A stretch of 64,000 nucleotides of DNA from Bergeyella sp. GTDB lineage: Bacteria > Bacteroidota > Bacteroidia > Flavobacteriales > Weeksellaceae. The position numbers and the translations under genes were made by a program. Positions 35,115 through 44,299 of the stretch are shown here, one piece after another; positions within the stretch are counted from its first letter, which is position 1, and each line of letters opens with the position of its first letter. The notes below the pieces were generated by a model. It saw only the letters and a program-made list of their open reading frames with translations. It was not told where the DNA came from and searched no databases. The DNA is taken from positions 372,001 through 436,000 of the forward strand of contig SZYB01000001.1 in NCBI GenBank assembly GCA_030263285.1. The letters are read 5' to 3'.

Positions 35115-36767
35115 CTATCCGTTTGCCATCTCCGCGCGCACATTTTTACCCCTAAATTTTATACCTGAAATGTTGCTGAGGATTTCGTTTTTAAAGTCTT
35201 TATCAATCTCAAAAAAAGAAAATTTGTCCAAAATTTCTATCTCTCCTATATCTGCCCTTTTTTTGGACTTTGCCGTGGCTTTGTTGATGATCTCCAGCAT
35301 GTCGAGTTTTTTTAGCTGATCGCGCTTTCCCAGATTAAAGAAAAAACGTATCATATTTTCTTTTTTCCTTTTTCGTCCTCCTTTTCTTCCCCGTTCTTCT
35401 CTCCTTTCCTTTCTCTGAGGGCTACTACTCCCTGCGGGATCTAAAATTTGAGCACTAAGATCATTTCTGGATTGATAAAACTGAGCCAAATCTTTCAGCT
35501 GATATCGAATTATTTTGGAAACAAGATCCTCTTTCGTAACCGAAGAGAGATCGGGAACATGACTGACATCAAAAAAAACTTTTTCCTCATTTTCTTCACT
35601 CAACAGATTATCAAAAATATTCTCCAGCTGAGCCTTTATTATCTCTTCTCCCTTAGGAATCTTACTTTCCTTTATTTCTATACGAGTAGCCGATTTTATA
35701 AGTCTTAGCTTTCGGGTTTCGTCGGGTTTTATAAGCGAAAACGAAATTCCGTCTTTTCCTGCTCTTCCCGTTCTTCCACTTCTGTGTACAAAAACCTCCG
35801 GATCATCGGGAAGGGAAAAATGAATCACGTGTGTGAGGGCATCCACATCAAGCCCTCTTGCCGCAACATCTGTAGCGACCAAGATATTAATATTCTTAAG
35901 GCGAAACTTTTTCATTACCGTATCTCTCTGTGCCTGCGAAAGATCACCATGGAGTGCATCTGCTCTGTAACCGTTTTGCATAAGATAATCTGCCACGTCC
36001 TGCGTTTCGGCCCGGGTTCTACAAAAAATGATAGAGTATTGCCTAGGATTTACATCAATAAGCCGCTTGAGCGCCTCTTTTTTTTGTCTGTAACCTACTA
36101 CAAAATATTCATGCTGTATATTTTTTTTCACAACATTTACAGAACCCACAGAAATTTTATGAGGATTTTCCAGATAGTTTTTTGATATGCGTTCTACCTC
36201 TTTACTCATAGTAGCGGAGAAAAGAAGTGTTTGCTTTGTATCAGGGGTCTCTTTTATAATGGTTTCTAAATCATCTTTAAATCCCATGGAAAGCATCTCA
36301 TCTGCCTCGTCCAGAACAAGCCACTGTACAGAAGAAAAATCAAGAGCCTTTCTCTTTATAAGATCTATTACACGTCCCGGAGTGCCTACAATGATCTGAG
36401 GTTTAGATTTCAGATTTCGTATTTGTTCCATAATATTTGCTCCGCCATAAACCGCCGCAATTTTAACTTCTTCCAGATATTTTATGTAAGCCTGAATATC
36501 TTTGGCAATTTGCAGGCAAAGTTCTCTTGTAGGACATAAAACAAGCAACTGTATTCTTTTGCTTTTAGGATCAATAAGGTCCAGAACCGGTAAAGAAAAA
36601 GCAGCGGTTTTTCCCGTTCCTGTAGCGGCCAACGCTATGAGATCCCGAGTATCAGATAATATAAAAGGTATGGTTTGTTTCTGAATTTCTGTGGGTTCTG
36701 TGTATCCCATTTCCCCCACAGCCTTAAGAATCTCTGGGCTGAGAGGGGATTCCGTAAATAAATTCAT
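35115..36767 (-). CDS. DEAD-box RNA helicase with DbpA-like RNA-binding C-terminus
   Basis: 550 residues from the ATG at 36767 (MNLFTESPLSPEILKAVGE). Motifs in order: Q motif GYTEPTEIQKQT, motif I AATGTGKT, PTREL, VGTPGRVID, DEAD, SAT, then IIFCRTRAETQDVADYL, ATDVAARGLD and HRSGRTGRAG. A basic linker (SSPQRKERREERGRKGGRKR) leads to a DbpA-type C-terminal domain (RFFFNLGKRDQL...), used for rRNA binding. It probably acts in ribosome assembly or RNA turnover. A further 19 in-frame codons upstream are before the -7 box and unlikely to be translated. Confidence 0.92.
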   Translation of the reverse strand: MNLFTESPLSPEILKAVGEMGYTEPTEIQKQTIPFILSDTRDLIALAATGTGKTAAFSLPVLDLIDPKSKRIQLLVLCPTRELCLQIAKDIQAYIKYLEEVKIAAVYGGANIMEQIRNLKSKPQIIVGTPGRVIDLIKRKALDFSSVQWLVLDEADEMLSMGFKDDLETIIKETPDTKQTLLFSATMSKEVERISKNYLENPHKISVGSVNVVKKNIQHEYFVVGYRQKKEALKRLIDVNPRQYSIIFCRTRAETQDVADYLMQNGYRADALHGDLSQAQRDTVMKKFRLKNINILVATDVAARGLDVDALTHVIHFSLPDDPEVFVHRSGRTGRAGKDGISFSLIKPDETRKLRLIKSATRIEIKESKIPKGEEIIKAQLENIFDNLLSEENEEKVFFDVSHVPDLSSVTKEDLVSKIIRYQLKDLAQFYQSRNDLSAQILDPAGSSSPQRKERREERGRKGGRKRKKENMIRFFFNLGKRDQLKKLDMLEIINKATAKSKKRADIGEIEILDKFSFFEIDKDFKNEILSNISGIKFRGKNVRAEMANG

Positions 36768-36802
36768 GTAAAAAGATCGCAATATTCTATTAATTATGGT
36801 CG

Positions 36803-36810
36803 CAAAGGTA
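36803..36810 (-). promoter_or_regulatory. Promoter -7 element of the DEAD-box helicase
   Basis: Minus-strand TACCTTTG, 35 bases before the chosen start at 36767. The upstream start at 36824 would lie outside the transcript. Confidence 0.5.
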
Positions 36811-36851
36811 CGAAATTTATTCATGCCTTCTTCTTCTCAAAAAGAAAACGC

Positions 36852-36880
36852 TTTGTTTTATTATAAATTATCTACTTTTG
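36852..36880 (+). promoter_or_regulatory. Promoter of the second flippase gene (-33 and -7)
   Basis: TTTG at 36852-36855, a 17-base spacer and TACTTTTG at 36873-36880: a textbook Flavobacteria promoter. The start codon follows at 36927. Confidence 0.6.
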
Positions 36881-36926
36881 ACCCCAACACAGCAATTACC
36901 AAATTTTACTTACAGACCTTACTTTT

Positions 36927-38402
36927 ATGGAAGTAATAGCCAGACAAAGTGTCAAATACAGCATCATAGGATATGCAGGATCTCTCATAGGAACTCTGTC
37001 CTTGCTGTTTCTGTTTTCCAGAAATTTTGAATTCTATGGAAAGCTGAGAAATATCCTTACGCAAGCAGAATTTGTGGTTCCCTTTATCGTCCTGGGAGTC
37101 TCTTTTTCGAATGTGAAGTTTTTTTCTCAAACACAAAAAGAAAAAAAGGAACACAGTCTGTTGAGTCTTTCTCTAATCTCAGTACTCATCACCTTTTCTG
37201 TTTTTTTTGTAGGATTGCATTTCGCTTCGAGGGAATTTCCTTACATAAAAAATCTCAAGCTGTGGGAATACAAATTTTTTACCCTGCCTCTTATCCTGAT
37301 TTTATCCCTTTCCTCTGTGTTTAATAAATTCACTTCAAACTATAAGAGAATAGCTGTTGCCAATATTTTTGACAACACCTTTCCCAAAATAGCCAATATA
37401 CTCGCCTTCTCGTTGTTCTATTTTATGTGTATGCCAGAAAGCTTCAGCCTTTCCTGCTTTGTACTTGTCTTCCTATTGGGACTGTCGGGATACATTTTCT
37501 ATACACGAAAACTCTCTTCTTTTCGGCCTGATTTATCTACTCATTATTTTTTTGGAAAAGGACTATGGAAAGAATTTTTACAGTACAGTTTTTTCGCATT
37601 TTTAGGGACTTTTGGAAACTATTTTACCATAAACAATGCCGTTGTAGGACAATTTTTAGGCAATGAGAAGCTTGGTATTTTCTCTACTTATTTGGGGTTA
37701 CTTTCTCTTATTTCCATTCCACAACTGGGAGTCTATACTGTCTCTGCACCACTTATCACCCGATATCTGGAAGATAAAGAATACCTCAGCTTAAATGTTT
37801 TATATAAGACAACAAGTCTTTCTCTTTTTTTTCTTGGTGTCCTCATGTTTTCCTGCATGATAGCAGGAATCCCCTATTTGTTTACCCTCATGAAAAATGG
37901 ACAAATGCTCCATCATCATCAATTCGCTTTTTACATATGGGGACTGGCAATTCTGGTAGATCTATCCACCGGCTTTAACAGCAATATTATTTCGTTATCA
38001 GAGTATTATAAATTCAATATCCTAGCGATGATCGCCTCTTCAATAATGAATATAGTACTGGATTTATACTTTGTTTATCACACAAATTACGGCTTGAAGG
38101 GAATCGCCGCAGCCACTGCAGTTTCTCTAGTATTTTATAATACTATAAAAGTTGTATTCAACTATAAAAAATTTGGAGTTTTTCCTTTTTCCATAAAAAT
38201 GTTCTGGACACTGTTATTGGGAATATTGGCTGTTGGCATAGGTTTTTTAATTCCAGAAGCCCCAAAACCCTTTCTTAATCTTGTATACAAACCGTTTTTT
38301 GTTTTAGTATTTATTTTACTGGGAAACTACTTCTTAAAAATATTGCCTATCCAGGACTTTCTAAACATCAAGTTTTTAAAAAGTATTATGAAGTTTAGAT
38401 AA
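36927..38402 (+). CDS. Oligosaccharide flippase family membrane protein (MOP superfamily)
   Basis: 491 residues with about fourteen hydrophobic segments. Family hallmarks are the first helix SVKYSIIGYAGSLIGTLSLL and central YSFFAFLGTFGNYFTINNAV. It is a second, divergent flippase in this window, only weakly similar by eye to the one at 27995. It probably exports a lipid-linked glycan. Its 3' end overlaps the end of the convergent glycosyltransferase-like gene by eight bases, and the pairing suggests they act on the same surface sugar, which is inference. Confidence 0.85.
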   Translation: MEVIARQSVKYSIIGYAGSLIGTLSLLFLFSRNFEFYGKLRNILTQAEFVVPFIVLGVSFSNVKFFSQTQKEKKEHSLLSLSLISVLITFSVFFVGLHFASREFPYIKNLKLWEYKFFTLPLILILSLSSVFNKFTSNYKRIAVANIFDNTFPKIANILAFSLFYFMCMPESFSLSCFVLVFLLGLSGYIFYTRKLSSFRPDLSTHYFFGKGLWKEFLQYSFFAFLGTFGNYFTINNAVVGQFLGNEKLGIFSTYLGLLSLISIPQLGVYTVSAPLITRYLEDKEYLSLNVLYKTTSLSLFFLGVLMFSCMIAGIPYLFTLMKNGQMLHHHQFAFYIWGLAILVDLSTGFNSNIISLSEYYKFNILAMIASSIMNIVLDLYFVYHTNYGLKGIAAATAVSLVFYNTIKVVFNYKKFGVFPFSIKMFWTLLLGILAVGIGFLIPEAPKPFLNLVYKPFFVLVFILLGNYFLKILPIQDFLNIKFLKSIMKFR

Positions 38403-39444
38403 TAATTTTCTTGAGTGTCTCATAAAATTCATTTTGTATCCTCTTCTTATCTACCTCAGAAAAATCGTAAGACAAAAAACGAATTTCACATATCTGTTTT
38501 TCTACATCAGATTTTTCTTCTAAAATGAAAGGATAGGGAGAAAGATATTTTCCGGGAAAAATAGCTGTTTTTCCGTAAATAACAGCATCTGCAATATTCC
38601 CGCTCATCTTGGTTTTTCCATATATTTCTTTACTCCCCATAAAAGTATAACTCTCTTGCAGCGGACACCATAACAGATCTGCCTGCTTCATATAAAAAGA
38701 AAACTCTTCCGCAGAAACAAAATCTTTGAAATATTTTAACGTAACATTTTGGGGAAGATAGAACAGGCTATTCTCTATGTATCGAAGTAGTTTTCCTTCG
38801 GCTCTTCCCAAAAAAACGACTTCCATCTCCTGAGAAAAACTTCTCATTTTCTCAATGATGTGCTTGTAGTCTCTTCTGTCTTGCGAAACTCTTCCCGGAA
38901 CTACCACAAGCAGCTTTTTTTTTTGTTTTTCGTGACAATATTCTGTACGACGACGATAAAACAAAGGAAGATAGGTGTACCGGCCATCTGCCATATGTTT
39001 ATCCAAAACCAAAAGTTTTTTTGCTTTTTTATAAAGACCCGGAGACATGAGAAGTTGCTCTCTAAAGAGCAATTTCATCCGATATAGTAGCTCTTTACGC
39101 AAGATGTTTTTTAGAAGACCGCCGCGGGACAGTAAAGAAAAATTTTTATTATGTACAATAATTGCCGTAGCAAAATTTTCTGCAATTTTATGATATAAGC
39201 CAAAATATCTGTGTGCCGTACCTATTATCACCAACCGATAATTCTGCGACTCCAAAAAAGGCATTATACGCTCTGGACTTAGCAAAAAAGTATTTTGTTT
39301 TGCTTTATCTTCCATGTGATTAAAAACTTTTTCTGAAACCAAATAATCTACTGTCAAATAAATATAGGAGTCTGCCAGATTTTTAAAGTCCGAGAGAATC
39401 TCAACGTGAGTTTCCAGTTCTATGTACGCAATTTTTATAGACAT
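38395..39444 (-). CDS. Glycosyltransferase-like protein (GT-B fold suspected)
   Basis: 349 residues, no signal peptide. The N-terminal half looks like a Rossmann-type domain (RLVIIGTAHRYFGLYHKIAE, AIIVHNKNFSLL). The C-terminal half starts at KKKLLVVVPGRVSQDRRDYK, reminiscent of the VPGR/nucleotide-sugar strand of GT-B enzymes, then VVFLGRAEGK, ADLLWCPLQESYTFMG and YGKTKMSGNIADAVIYGKTAI, resembling the donor-binding region of family 4-like transferases. Donor and acceptor unknown. Its own promoter element is divergent from that of the ZIP gene. Confidence 0.7.
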   Translation of the reverse strand: MSIKIAYIELETHVEILSDFKNLADSYIYLTVDYLVSEKVFNHMEDKAKQNTFLLSPERIMPFLESQNYRLVIIGTAHRYFGLYHKIAENFATAIIVHNKNFSLLSRGGLLKNILRKELLYRMKLLFREQLLMSPGLYKKAKKLLVLDKHMADGRYTYLPLFYRRRTEYCHEKQKKKLLVVVPGRVSQDRRDYKHIIEKMRSFSQEMEVVFLGRAEGKLLRYIENSLFYLPQNVTLKYFKDFVSAEEFSFYMKQADLLWCPLQESYTFMGSKEIYGKTKMSGNIADAVIYGKTAIFPGKYLSPYPFILEEKSDVEKQICEIRFLSYDFSEVDKKRIQNEFYETLKKIII

Positions 39445-39495
39445 AGGATGTGATTGATTTCGGTGAATCTATGATTTATAAGGACTGTGTACATG

Positions 39496-39503
39496 CAAAT
39501 ATA
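39496..39503 (-). promoter_or_regulatory. Promoter -7 element of the glycosyltransferase-like gene
   Basis: Minus-strand TATATTTG, 51 bases before the start at 39444. It lies back to back with the ZIP gene promoter. Confidence 0.45.
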
Positions 39504-39522
39504 GACATGGTTCCAGAGTTCT

Positions 39523-39530
39523 TATATTTG
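39523..39530 (+). promoter_or_regulatory. Promoter -7 element of the ZIP transporter gene
   Basis: Plus-strand TATATTTG, 28 bases before the ATG at 39559. Confidence 0.5.
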
Positions 39531-39558
39531 TAAGAGAATAATTTTCATATACAAAAAA

Positions 39559-40254
39559 ATGACTATCACGCTATTGCTTATTTTGGGCATTTTTCTAGGC
39601 GCGGGGGGGGGCGTACTTTTTTATAAGAAAAGTCAAGTAGCAGACCAAATTTGTTTGGTGGGCATTGGCTTTCTTATTATGATTTGTTTTGACGACATTT
39701 TTCCTCTTGTATACCAAAAAAACATCCCACACATAGGTATATTTGTGATTTTTGGTATACTATTACAAGTGCTGTTGGAATATATAACCAAAGGATTTGA
39801 GCATAAGACATCAGAAAATATTCAAGAAAAAAAATCAAGCAAGATTTCTTTGGGCATTATAACAGGACTTTCTCTCCATGCATTTATAGAAGGAATCCCT
39901 CTCTCGGGAACAAAAAACTTATCCGATCCTTACCTCTGGGGAATTTTGGTCCACAACTTTCCCATATCTTTCCTCATGGGTACATTATGGGCGCAAAACA
40001 AAAAAAAATCAGCTTTTTTCCTTGTTATGATTGTCTTATTTTCCATAGCAACTCCGTTAGGAATCATTTTAGGATCTTATATTGACACAGAGAAGCAACC
40101 CTATTTTCTAGCGATAGTGGCCGGAATTTTTATTCATCTTTGCTCTGCCGTATTATTCGATTCCCACCATGGGGAACAAAAAAAAAAGTTATCACAAATT
40201 TTATACATTTTTTTCGGTATGATACTCGCTTGTGTAAGCCATTTTTTTCATTAA
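39559..40254 (+). CDS. ZIP-family divalent metal transporter
   Basis: 231 residues with eight hydrophobic segments. The central binuclear metal site of ZIP proteins is visible as LGIITGLSLHAFIEGIPL (His, Glu) and LVHNFPISFLMG (His-Asn). These proteins let Zn2+ or related ions into the cytoplasm. A loop of Lys/Glu (KTSENIQEKKSSK) separates helices III and IV, as usual. Metal specificity cannot be decided from sequence. Confidence 0.88.
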   Translation: MTITLLLILGIFLGAGGGVLFYKKSQVADQICLVGIGFLIMICFDDIFPLVYQKNIPHIGIFVIFGILLQVLLEYITKGFEHKTSENIQEKKSSKISLGIITGLSLHAFIEGIPLSGTKNLSDPYLWGILVHNFPISFLMGTLWAQNKKKSAFFLVMIVLFSIATPLGIILGSYIDTEKQPYFLAIVAGIFIHLCSAVLFDSHHGEQKKKLSQILYIFFGMILACVSHFFH

Positions 40255-40325
40255 TTATTCTCATCAAAAATTCCCTTTCACAAAATGAGGAGTTTTAATT
40301 TTGGGTTGTTATGATTTTTTAAAAT

Positions 40326-41669
40326 CTAAAATTTCCAACCCAAAGTCATGGTAAATGTATTTATTTTTTGATTCACCTTAGATATAACGGTTACTCCACT
40401 TGCTCCATAATAAATAGGATTAGAATAAGCAGAACTTATATTCTGATAAGCTGCATCTACATAAAAAGATCTGAAGTCATATCCTAACCCTGCACCTATG
40501 GTATTTCTTTCCCCCACAAAAAGTCCCGAAAAACTCTGATTTGTAACGTTTCCTTCTGCGGTGTAAGAGTTCGTGGGAAAGTTGTTGTAAGGAGAATCTG
40601 CATAACTATACCCACCCCGTATCCTGAGTTGGTTTATTCTGTACTCCGCCCCCACTCTTACTTCCGAAGAATTTTTGTAGTTCTCACTGTAAAAACTCTT
40701 GTAATCCTTATTGGTATCCTGGAATTTTGTAGTATAAGAAGGTTTTGTAAGCCCTAAAGTGTAGTCTATGTCTACAGAAAAACTTTTTTTGTATACGTAA
40801 GCAGCGCTAAAAGTGGTCCTTAGAGGAGAAGAAAAATTAGTAAGCTCAGAATAGGTAGAAGCATTATTCTTCTCGTTATAATAAGTAAAAGTTCTGTCTA
40901 TTGACCACCACGTAGGGGATTCTATAGCAGCACCTAACCGAAACTGTGGCGTAACTTTTCCAATCACACCAAAACTGGCAGAAAATCCCCTCGAAATCTC
41001 GGAATACGGAGTCCCCTGATTACTGAAAAAATTAACATTAAACGCTTCATCTTTCAACCTATATTTATCATACTGCTCTATATTGGCCGAATGTAGGTTT
41101 ATACTTCCACCCAAATAAAATCTATTATCATAATTTGTCCCAATGCCTAGGGAATACTTTGAAACATAACCATATCTATCGTAAGCATGCCCACCGAACG
41201 TTCTATTACCGTTTGCATATTTGTAAATAATATTATCATTTCCTCCTGTCTCTATATAATCATCAATTCTAGAAGAAGAATAATTAACTCCTACATTTAC
41301 AAATTTCCATGGAGAGTTTCTAGCAGCCAAAAACGACATTACACCACCCAATTGAGAAAAGTTATTTTTTTGAGTAGAAGAGCCAACAGAATTGCTAAAA
41401 AGAACATTCGTATTTTCCACATTAGAAAAACTGTAAGAACCACTAAAATCAGAGGATACAAACACGCCCAACCCCGCAGGATTGATATTAACAGAGGATA
41501 CATCTCCCCCTAAGGCTCCCAGAGCACCCACCACGGCATTATATCTTGCGGTGCCCATAATTCCCGAATTAGAGTACACCTCTGCGGAGTTTTTGATAAT
41601 CGACAAATCCTGAGCCCTAACGCCCAATGTACATACAAAAGCCAATACCGCCAAATATTTTTTTCTCAT
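40326..41669 (-). CDS. Outer-membrane beta-barrel protein, OmpP1/FadL/TodX type
   Basis: 447 residues from the ATG at 41669 (MRKKYLAVLAFVCTLGVRAQ, a signal peptide). The mature N-terminus has the FadL-family plug region with SNSGIMGTARYNAVVGALGALGGD and VNINPAGLGVF, then alternating barrel strands with many Tyr and Ser, ending in FTMTLGWKF with the terminal aromatic residue of outer-membrane proteins. FadL relatives take up hydrophobic compounds. It ends 71 bases after the ZIP stop, convergent with it. Confidence 0.88.
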   Translation of the reverse strand: MRKKYLAVLAFVCTLGVRAQDLSIIKNSAEVYSNSGIMGTARYNAVVGALGALGGDVSSVNINPAGLGVFVSSDFSGSYSFSNVENTNVLFSNSVGSSTQKNNFSQLGGVMSFLAARNSPWKFVNVGVNYSSSRIDDYIETGGNDNIIYKYANGNRTFGGHAYDRYGYVSKYSLGIGTNYDNRFYLGGSINLHSANIEQYDKYRLKDEAFNVNFFSNQGTPYSEISRGFSASFGVIGKVTPQFRLGAAIESPTWWSIDRTFTYYNEKNNASTYSELTNFSSPLRTTFSAAYVYKKSFSVDIDYTLGLTKPSYTTKFQDTNKDYKSFYSENYKNSSEVRVGAEYRINQLRIRGGYSYADSPYNNFPTNSYTAEGNVTNQSFSGLFVGERNTIGAGLGYDFRSFYVDAAYQNISSAYSNPIYYGASGVTVISKVNQKINTFTMTLGWKF

Positions 41670-41701
41670 CGTACAACACATAAAATCTAGAACTTATTTT
41701 A

Positions 41702-42670
41702 CTAATTTCCATGAAATCCTCCTCCTGATGGCCCTCCACTAAACCCTCCTCCACCGAAGGATCCACCTCCGCTAGAACTTCCTCCTCTAAATCCTCCAGA
41801 ATTAGAATTATGAAACCCTCCGTTATTATCACCTCTCCAACCACTAGAATTATTATATCCGGAAGATCTCATACTTTCACCGTCAGCCCCATAATATCTT
41901 TGAGAATCAGGTATCTTCATACCTCCTCTATAATTGTTATTATACCTGCTGTCATACCTACTTTCTTCATTTCTCTTCCCACTTCCAAAACCTCCATTAT
42001 AGCTGTTTTGGTTTCTATTTATGTAACCATTAGGAGAATGAGGATTGGGCGTATTATAACCATTTAAACGACCAACTCTGGAGTAAAGATAATTGTGTCC
42101 ATATCCTCTTCCGTAGTGCGATCCGTAATATCCCCCATATCCGTAAGGGTAATAGAATCCGCTGTACCAGGGATAATCCCAACCCCAAGACAAACCAAAA
42201 ATCCAATAAGGATTATAACCCCAACCGTAATAAAAGGGATCATGCGACCACCAAAACGGACCCATTCCCCACCCCCAACCATATCCGTAACTTGTATAAT
42301 AAACATCATTGCCAGCATATCTTCCCCAATTTGTAGCGAGTGAGGAATTTTTGCTCCTATAAATACCGGAAAACCTACGTTTTCTCTCCTCCGTATTCAT
42401 TTTGTTTTTTTCGATGATGCCGGGATACACATTACCATTTCCGTTTTGTCCGTATTGGTAATAATCCCCCACCCCGCTCTCGTAAGAGCCATAACCCAAA
42501 GGGAGAGTATCTGTACTGGGATCATAGTATACTCCGTCGGTCTCAGAATAGCCATCTGAGGGATACGCAACACAAGAAACAAAAGTCACCAAGAGGACAA
42601 TCACAAGGAAAAAAAAACCGAAAGACCTCAAACTAATTTTTGCTAGGGTTTCAGACATATATTTTTTCAT
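41702..42670 (-). CDS. Aromatic- and glycine-rich lipoprotein, unknown function
   Basis: 322 residues. A basic N-terminus and a hydrophobic helix end in VTFVSC, a probable lipobox around residue 33. The middle (about 140-190) is an unusual run of Tyr, Trp, Gly and Pro (YGWGWGMGPFWWSHDPFYYG). The C-terminal third is Asn/Ser/Arg/Gly-rich, with GGG and SGG repeats. Low-complexity composition makes homology searches unsafe. It lies 32 bases upstream of the FadL-type gene on the same strand, so they may be co-transcribed. Surface or outer-membrane attachment is inferred. Confidence 0.75.
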   Translation of the reverse strand: MKKYMSETLAKISLRSFGFFFLVIVLLVTFVSCVAYPSDGYSETDGVYYDPSTDTLPLGYGSYESGVGDYYQYGQNGNGNVYPGIIEKNKMNTEERKRRFSGIYRSKNSSLATNWGRYAGNDVYYTSYGYGWGWGMGPFWWSHDPFYYGWGYNPYWIFGLSWGWDYPWYSGFYYPYGYGGYYGSHYGRGYGHNYLYSRVGRLNGYNTPNPHSPNGYINRNQNSYNGGFGSGKRNEESRYDSRYNNNYRGGMKIPDSQRYYGADGESMRSSGYNNSSGWRGDNNGGFHNSNSGGFRGGSSSGGGSFGGGGFSGGPSGGGFHGN

Positions 42671-42700
42671 GACAAAGTATTTTTAAAAACCAAATTCATC

Positions 42701-42708
42701 TATATTTG
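42701..42708 (+). promoter_or_regulatory. Promoter -7 element of proS
   Basis: Plus-strand TATATTTG, 115 bases before the proS start, implying a leader of about 110 bases. Confidence 0.5.
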
Positions 42709-42710
42709 CA

Positions 42711-42770
42711 CTCGGCTACACGACCGCAACCCGGCACGAAGGCCTCAACAAATATAAGGTTTTAGCCGCA
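42711..42770 (+). promoter_or_regulatory. GC-rich structured leader before proS
   Basis: The 40 bases 42711-42750 are about 65 percent G+C, far above the background. CGGCTA (42713-42718) is the exact complement of TAGCCG (42763-42768), and AACC (42728-42731) can pair with GGTT (42758-42761) inside. No ATG-started leader peptide and no proline codon cluster is present. It may be a cis-acting RNA or a small RNA. No known riboswitch class was recognised. Confidence 0.4.
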
Positions 42771-42823
42771 GAAAATTATAAATTATTTACGTAGTGTGAT
42801 CATAAAACTAAGTTAAACAAAAC

Positions 42824-44299
42824 ATGGCAAAACTCATCTCTAGAAAAGAAGATTACAACAAATGGTATAATGAGTTGGTACAAAAAGCAGATTTAGCAGA
42901 AAACTCTGGGGTAAGAGGATGTATGGTCATAAAACCTTACGGTTTTGCCATATGGGAAAAAATGAAGGATGAGCTAGACAGAAAATTTAAAGAGACCGGA
43001 CATACCAACGCCTATTTTCCTATCTTTATTCCGAAAAGTCTTTTTGAAGCAGAAGAAAAAAATGCAGAGGGTTTTGCCAAAGAATGTGCAGTAGTCACCC
43101 ACTACAGATTAAAAAATGATCCTGGTAATCCCCAAAAACTCATTGTAGATCCGGAGGCCAGGCTAGAGGAAGAACTTGTGGTAAGACCCACCTCGGAGGC
43201 AATAATCTGGAACACTTACAAAAGCTGGATTCAGTCCTACCGGGATTTACCCGTTCTTGTTAATCAATGGGCAAATGTTGTGCGCTGGGAAATGAGAACC
43301 CGATTTTTTCTCAGAACTTCAGAATTCCTTTGGCAGGAAGGACATACAGCACATGAAACAAGAGAGGAAGCACTGGAAGAATCAAAAAAAATGCTTGAAG
43401 TGTACGCCGATTTTGTCGAAAATTTTATGGCTATACCGGTCATCAGAGGTATAAAATCTCCTTCAGAGCGGTTTGCAGGAGCAGAAGAAACATTCTGTAT
43501 AGAGGCTCTTATGCAAGACGGAAAAGCCTTACAAGCAGGTACCTCTCATTTTTTAGGACAAAATTTTTCAAAAGCTTTTGAGGTAAAATTTTTGAATAGA
43601 GAAGGAAAATTGGACCATGCCTGGGGAACTTCTTGGGGAACTTCCACACGACTCATGGGGGCGCTTATTATGACACATTCGGATGACCGTGGGCTTGTGC
43701 TTCCTCCCAGTCTTGCTCCTATTCAGGTAGTAGTCGTACCTATTTTTAAGGGGGAAGATCAACGGGAAGAGATAGAGAAAATGGGAAGAAAAATCGCCGA
43801 GAGATTAGAAAAAAAAGGAATTTCTGCAAAATTTGACACAGACAAACACAATAAACCGGGTTGGAAATTTGCAGAATACGAGCTCAAAGGTATACCTGTA
43901 AGGATCACTTTGGGAGCAAAAGAAATAGAAAACAAAGTGGTAGAAGTTGCTCGCAGAGATACCCTTTCCAAAGAAATTATACCCATGGATACAGTAGATG
44001 CCTACATCACAACCCTGTTAGACACTATACAAAAAAATATCTACAAAAAGGCATTGAATTATAGAAATGCTCGGATTACCGAAGTGAATACCTATGAGGA
44101 ATTCAAGCGAGTTTTGGAAGAAAAAGGCGGATTTATATCCGCGCATTGGGATGGCACAGAAAAAGAAGAAGAACAAATAAAAAACGAGACAAAAGCCACC
44201 ATTAGGTGTATACCTCTAGAAGTTAAATCAGAAACGGGTATATCTCTCATTTCCAAAACCCCCTCCGACAAAAGAGTTCTCTTTGCAAAAGCCTACTAA
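42824..44299 (+). CDS. proS: Prolyl-tRNA synthetase
   Basis: 491 residues, the shorter archaeal/eukaryote-like ProS type without the bacterial editing insertion. Class II motifs are [29 protein letters not shown] (motif 1 area), [29 protein letters not shown] (motif 2) and [20 protein letters not shown] (motif 3). The anticodon-binding domain follows with [13 protein letters not shown]. It charges tRNA-Pro in the cytoplasm. It is divergent from the aromatic lipoprotein gene. Confidence 0.97.
   Translation: MAKLISRKEDYNKWYNELVQKADLAENSGVRGCMVIKPYGFAIWEKMKDELDRKFKETGHTNAYFPIFIPKSLFEAEEKNAEGFAKECAVVTHYRLKNDPGNPQKLIVDPEARLEEELVVRPTSEAIIWNTYKSWIQSYRDLPVLVNQWANVVRWEMRTRFFLRTSEFLWQEGHTAHETREEALEESKKMLEVYADFVENFMAIPVIRGIKSPSERFAGAEETFCIEALMQDGKALQAGTSHFLGQNFSKAFEVKFLNREGKLDHAWGTSWGTSTRLMGALIMTHSDDRGLVLPPSLAPIQVVVVPIFKGEDQREEIEKMGRKIAERLEKKGISAKFDTDKHNKPGWKFAEYELKGIPVRITLGAKEIENKVVEVARRDTLSKEIIPMDTVDAYITTLLDTIQKNIYKKALNYRNARITEVNTYEEFKRVLEEKGGFISAHWDGTEKEEEQIKNETKATIRCIPLEVKSETGISLISKTPSDKRVLFAKAY

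Noticed and set aside
35023..35319. 98-codon plus-strand frame at the helicase 3' end
   Set aside because: It lies mostly antisense to the RNA-binding domain of the helicase and shows no family features.
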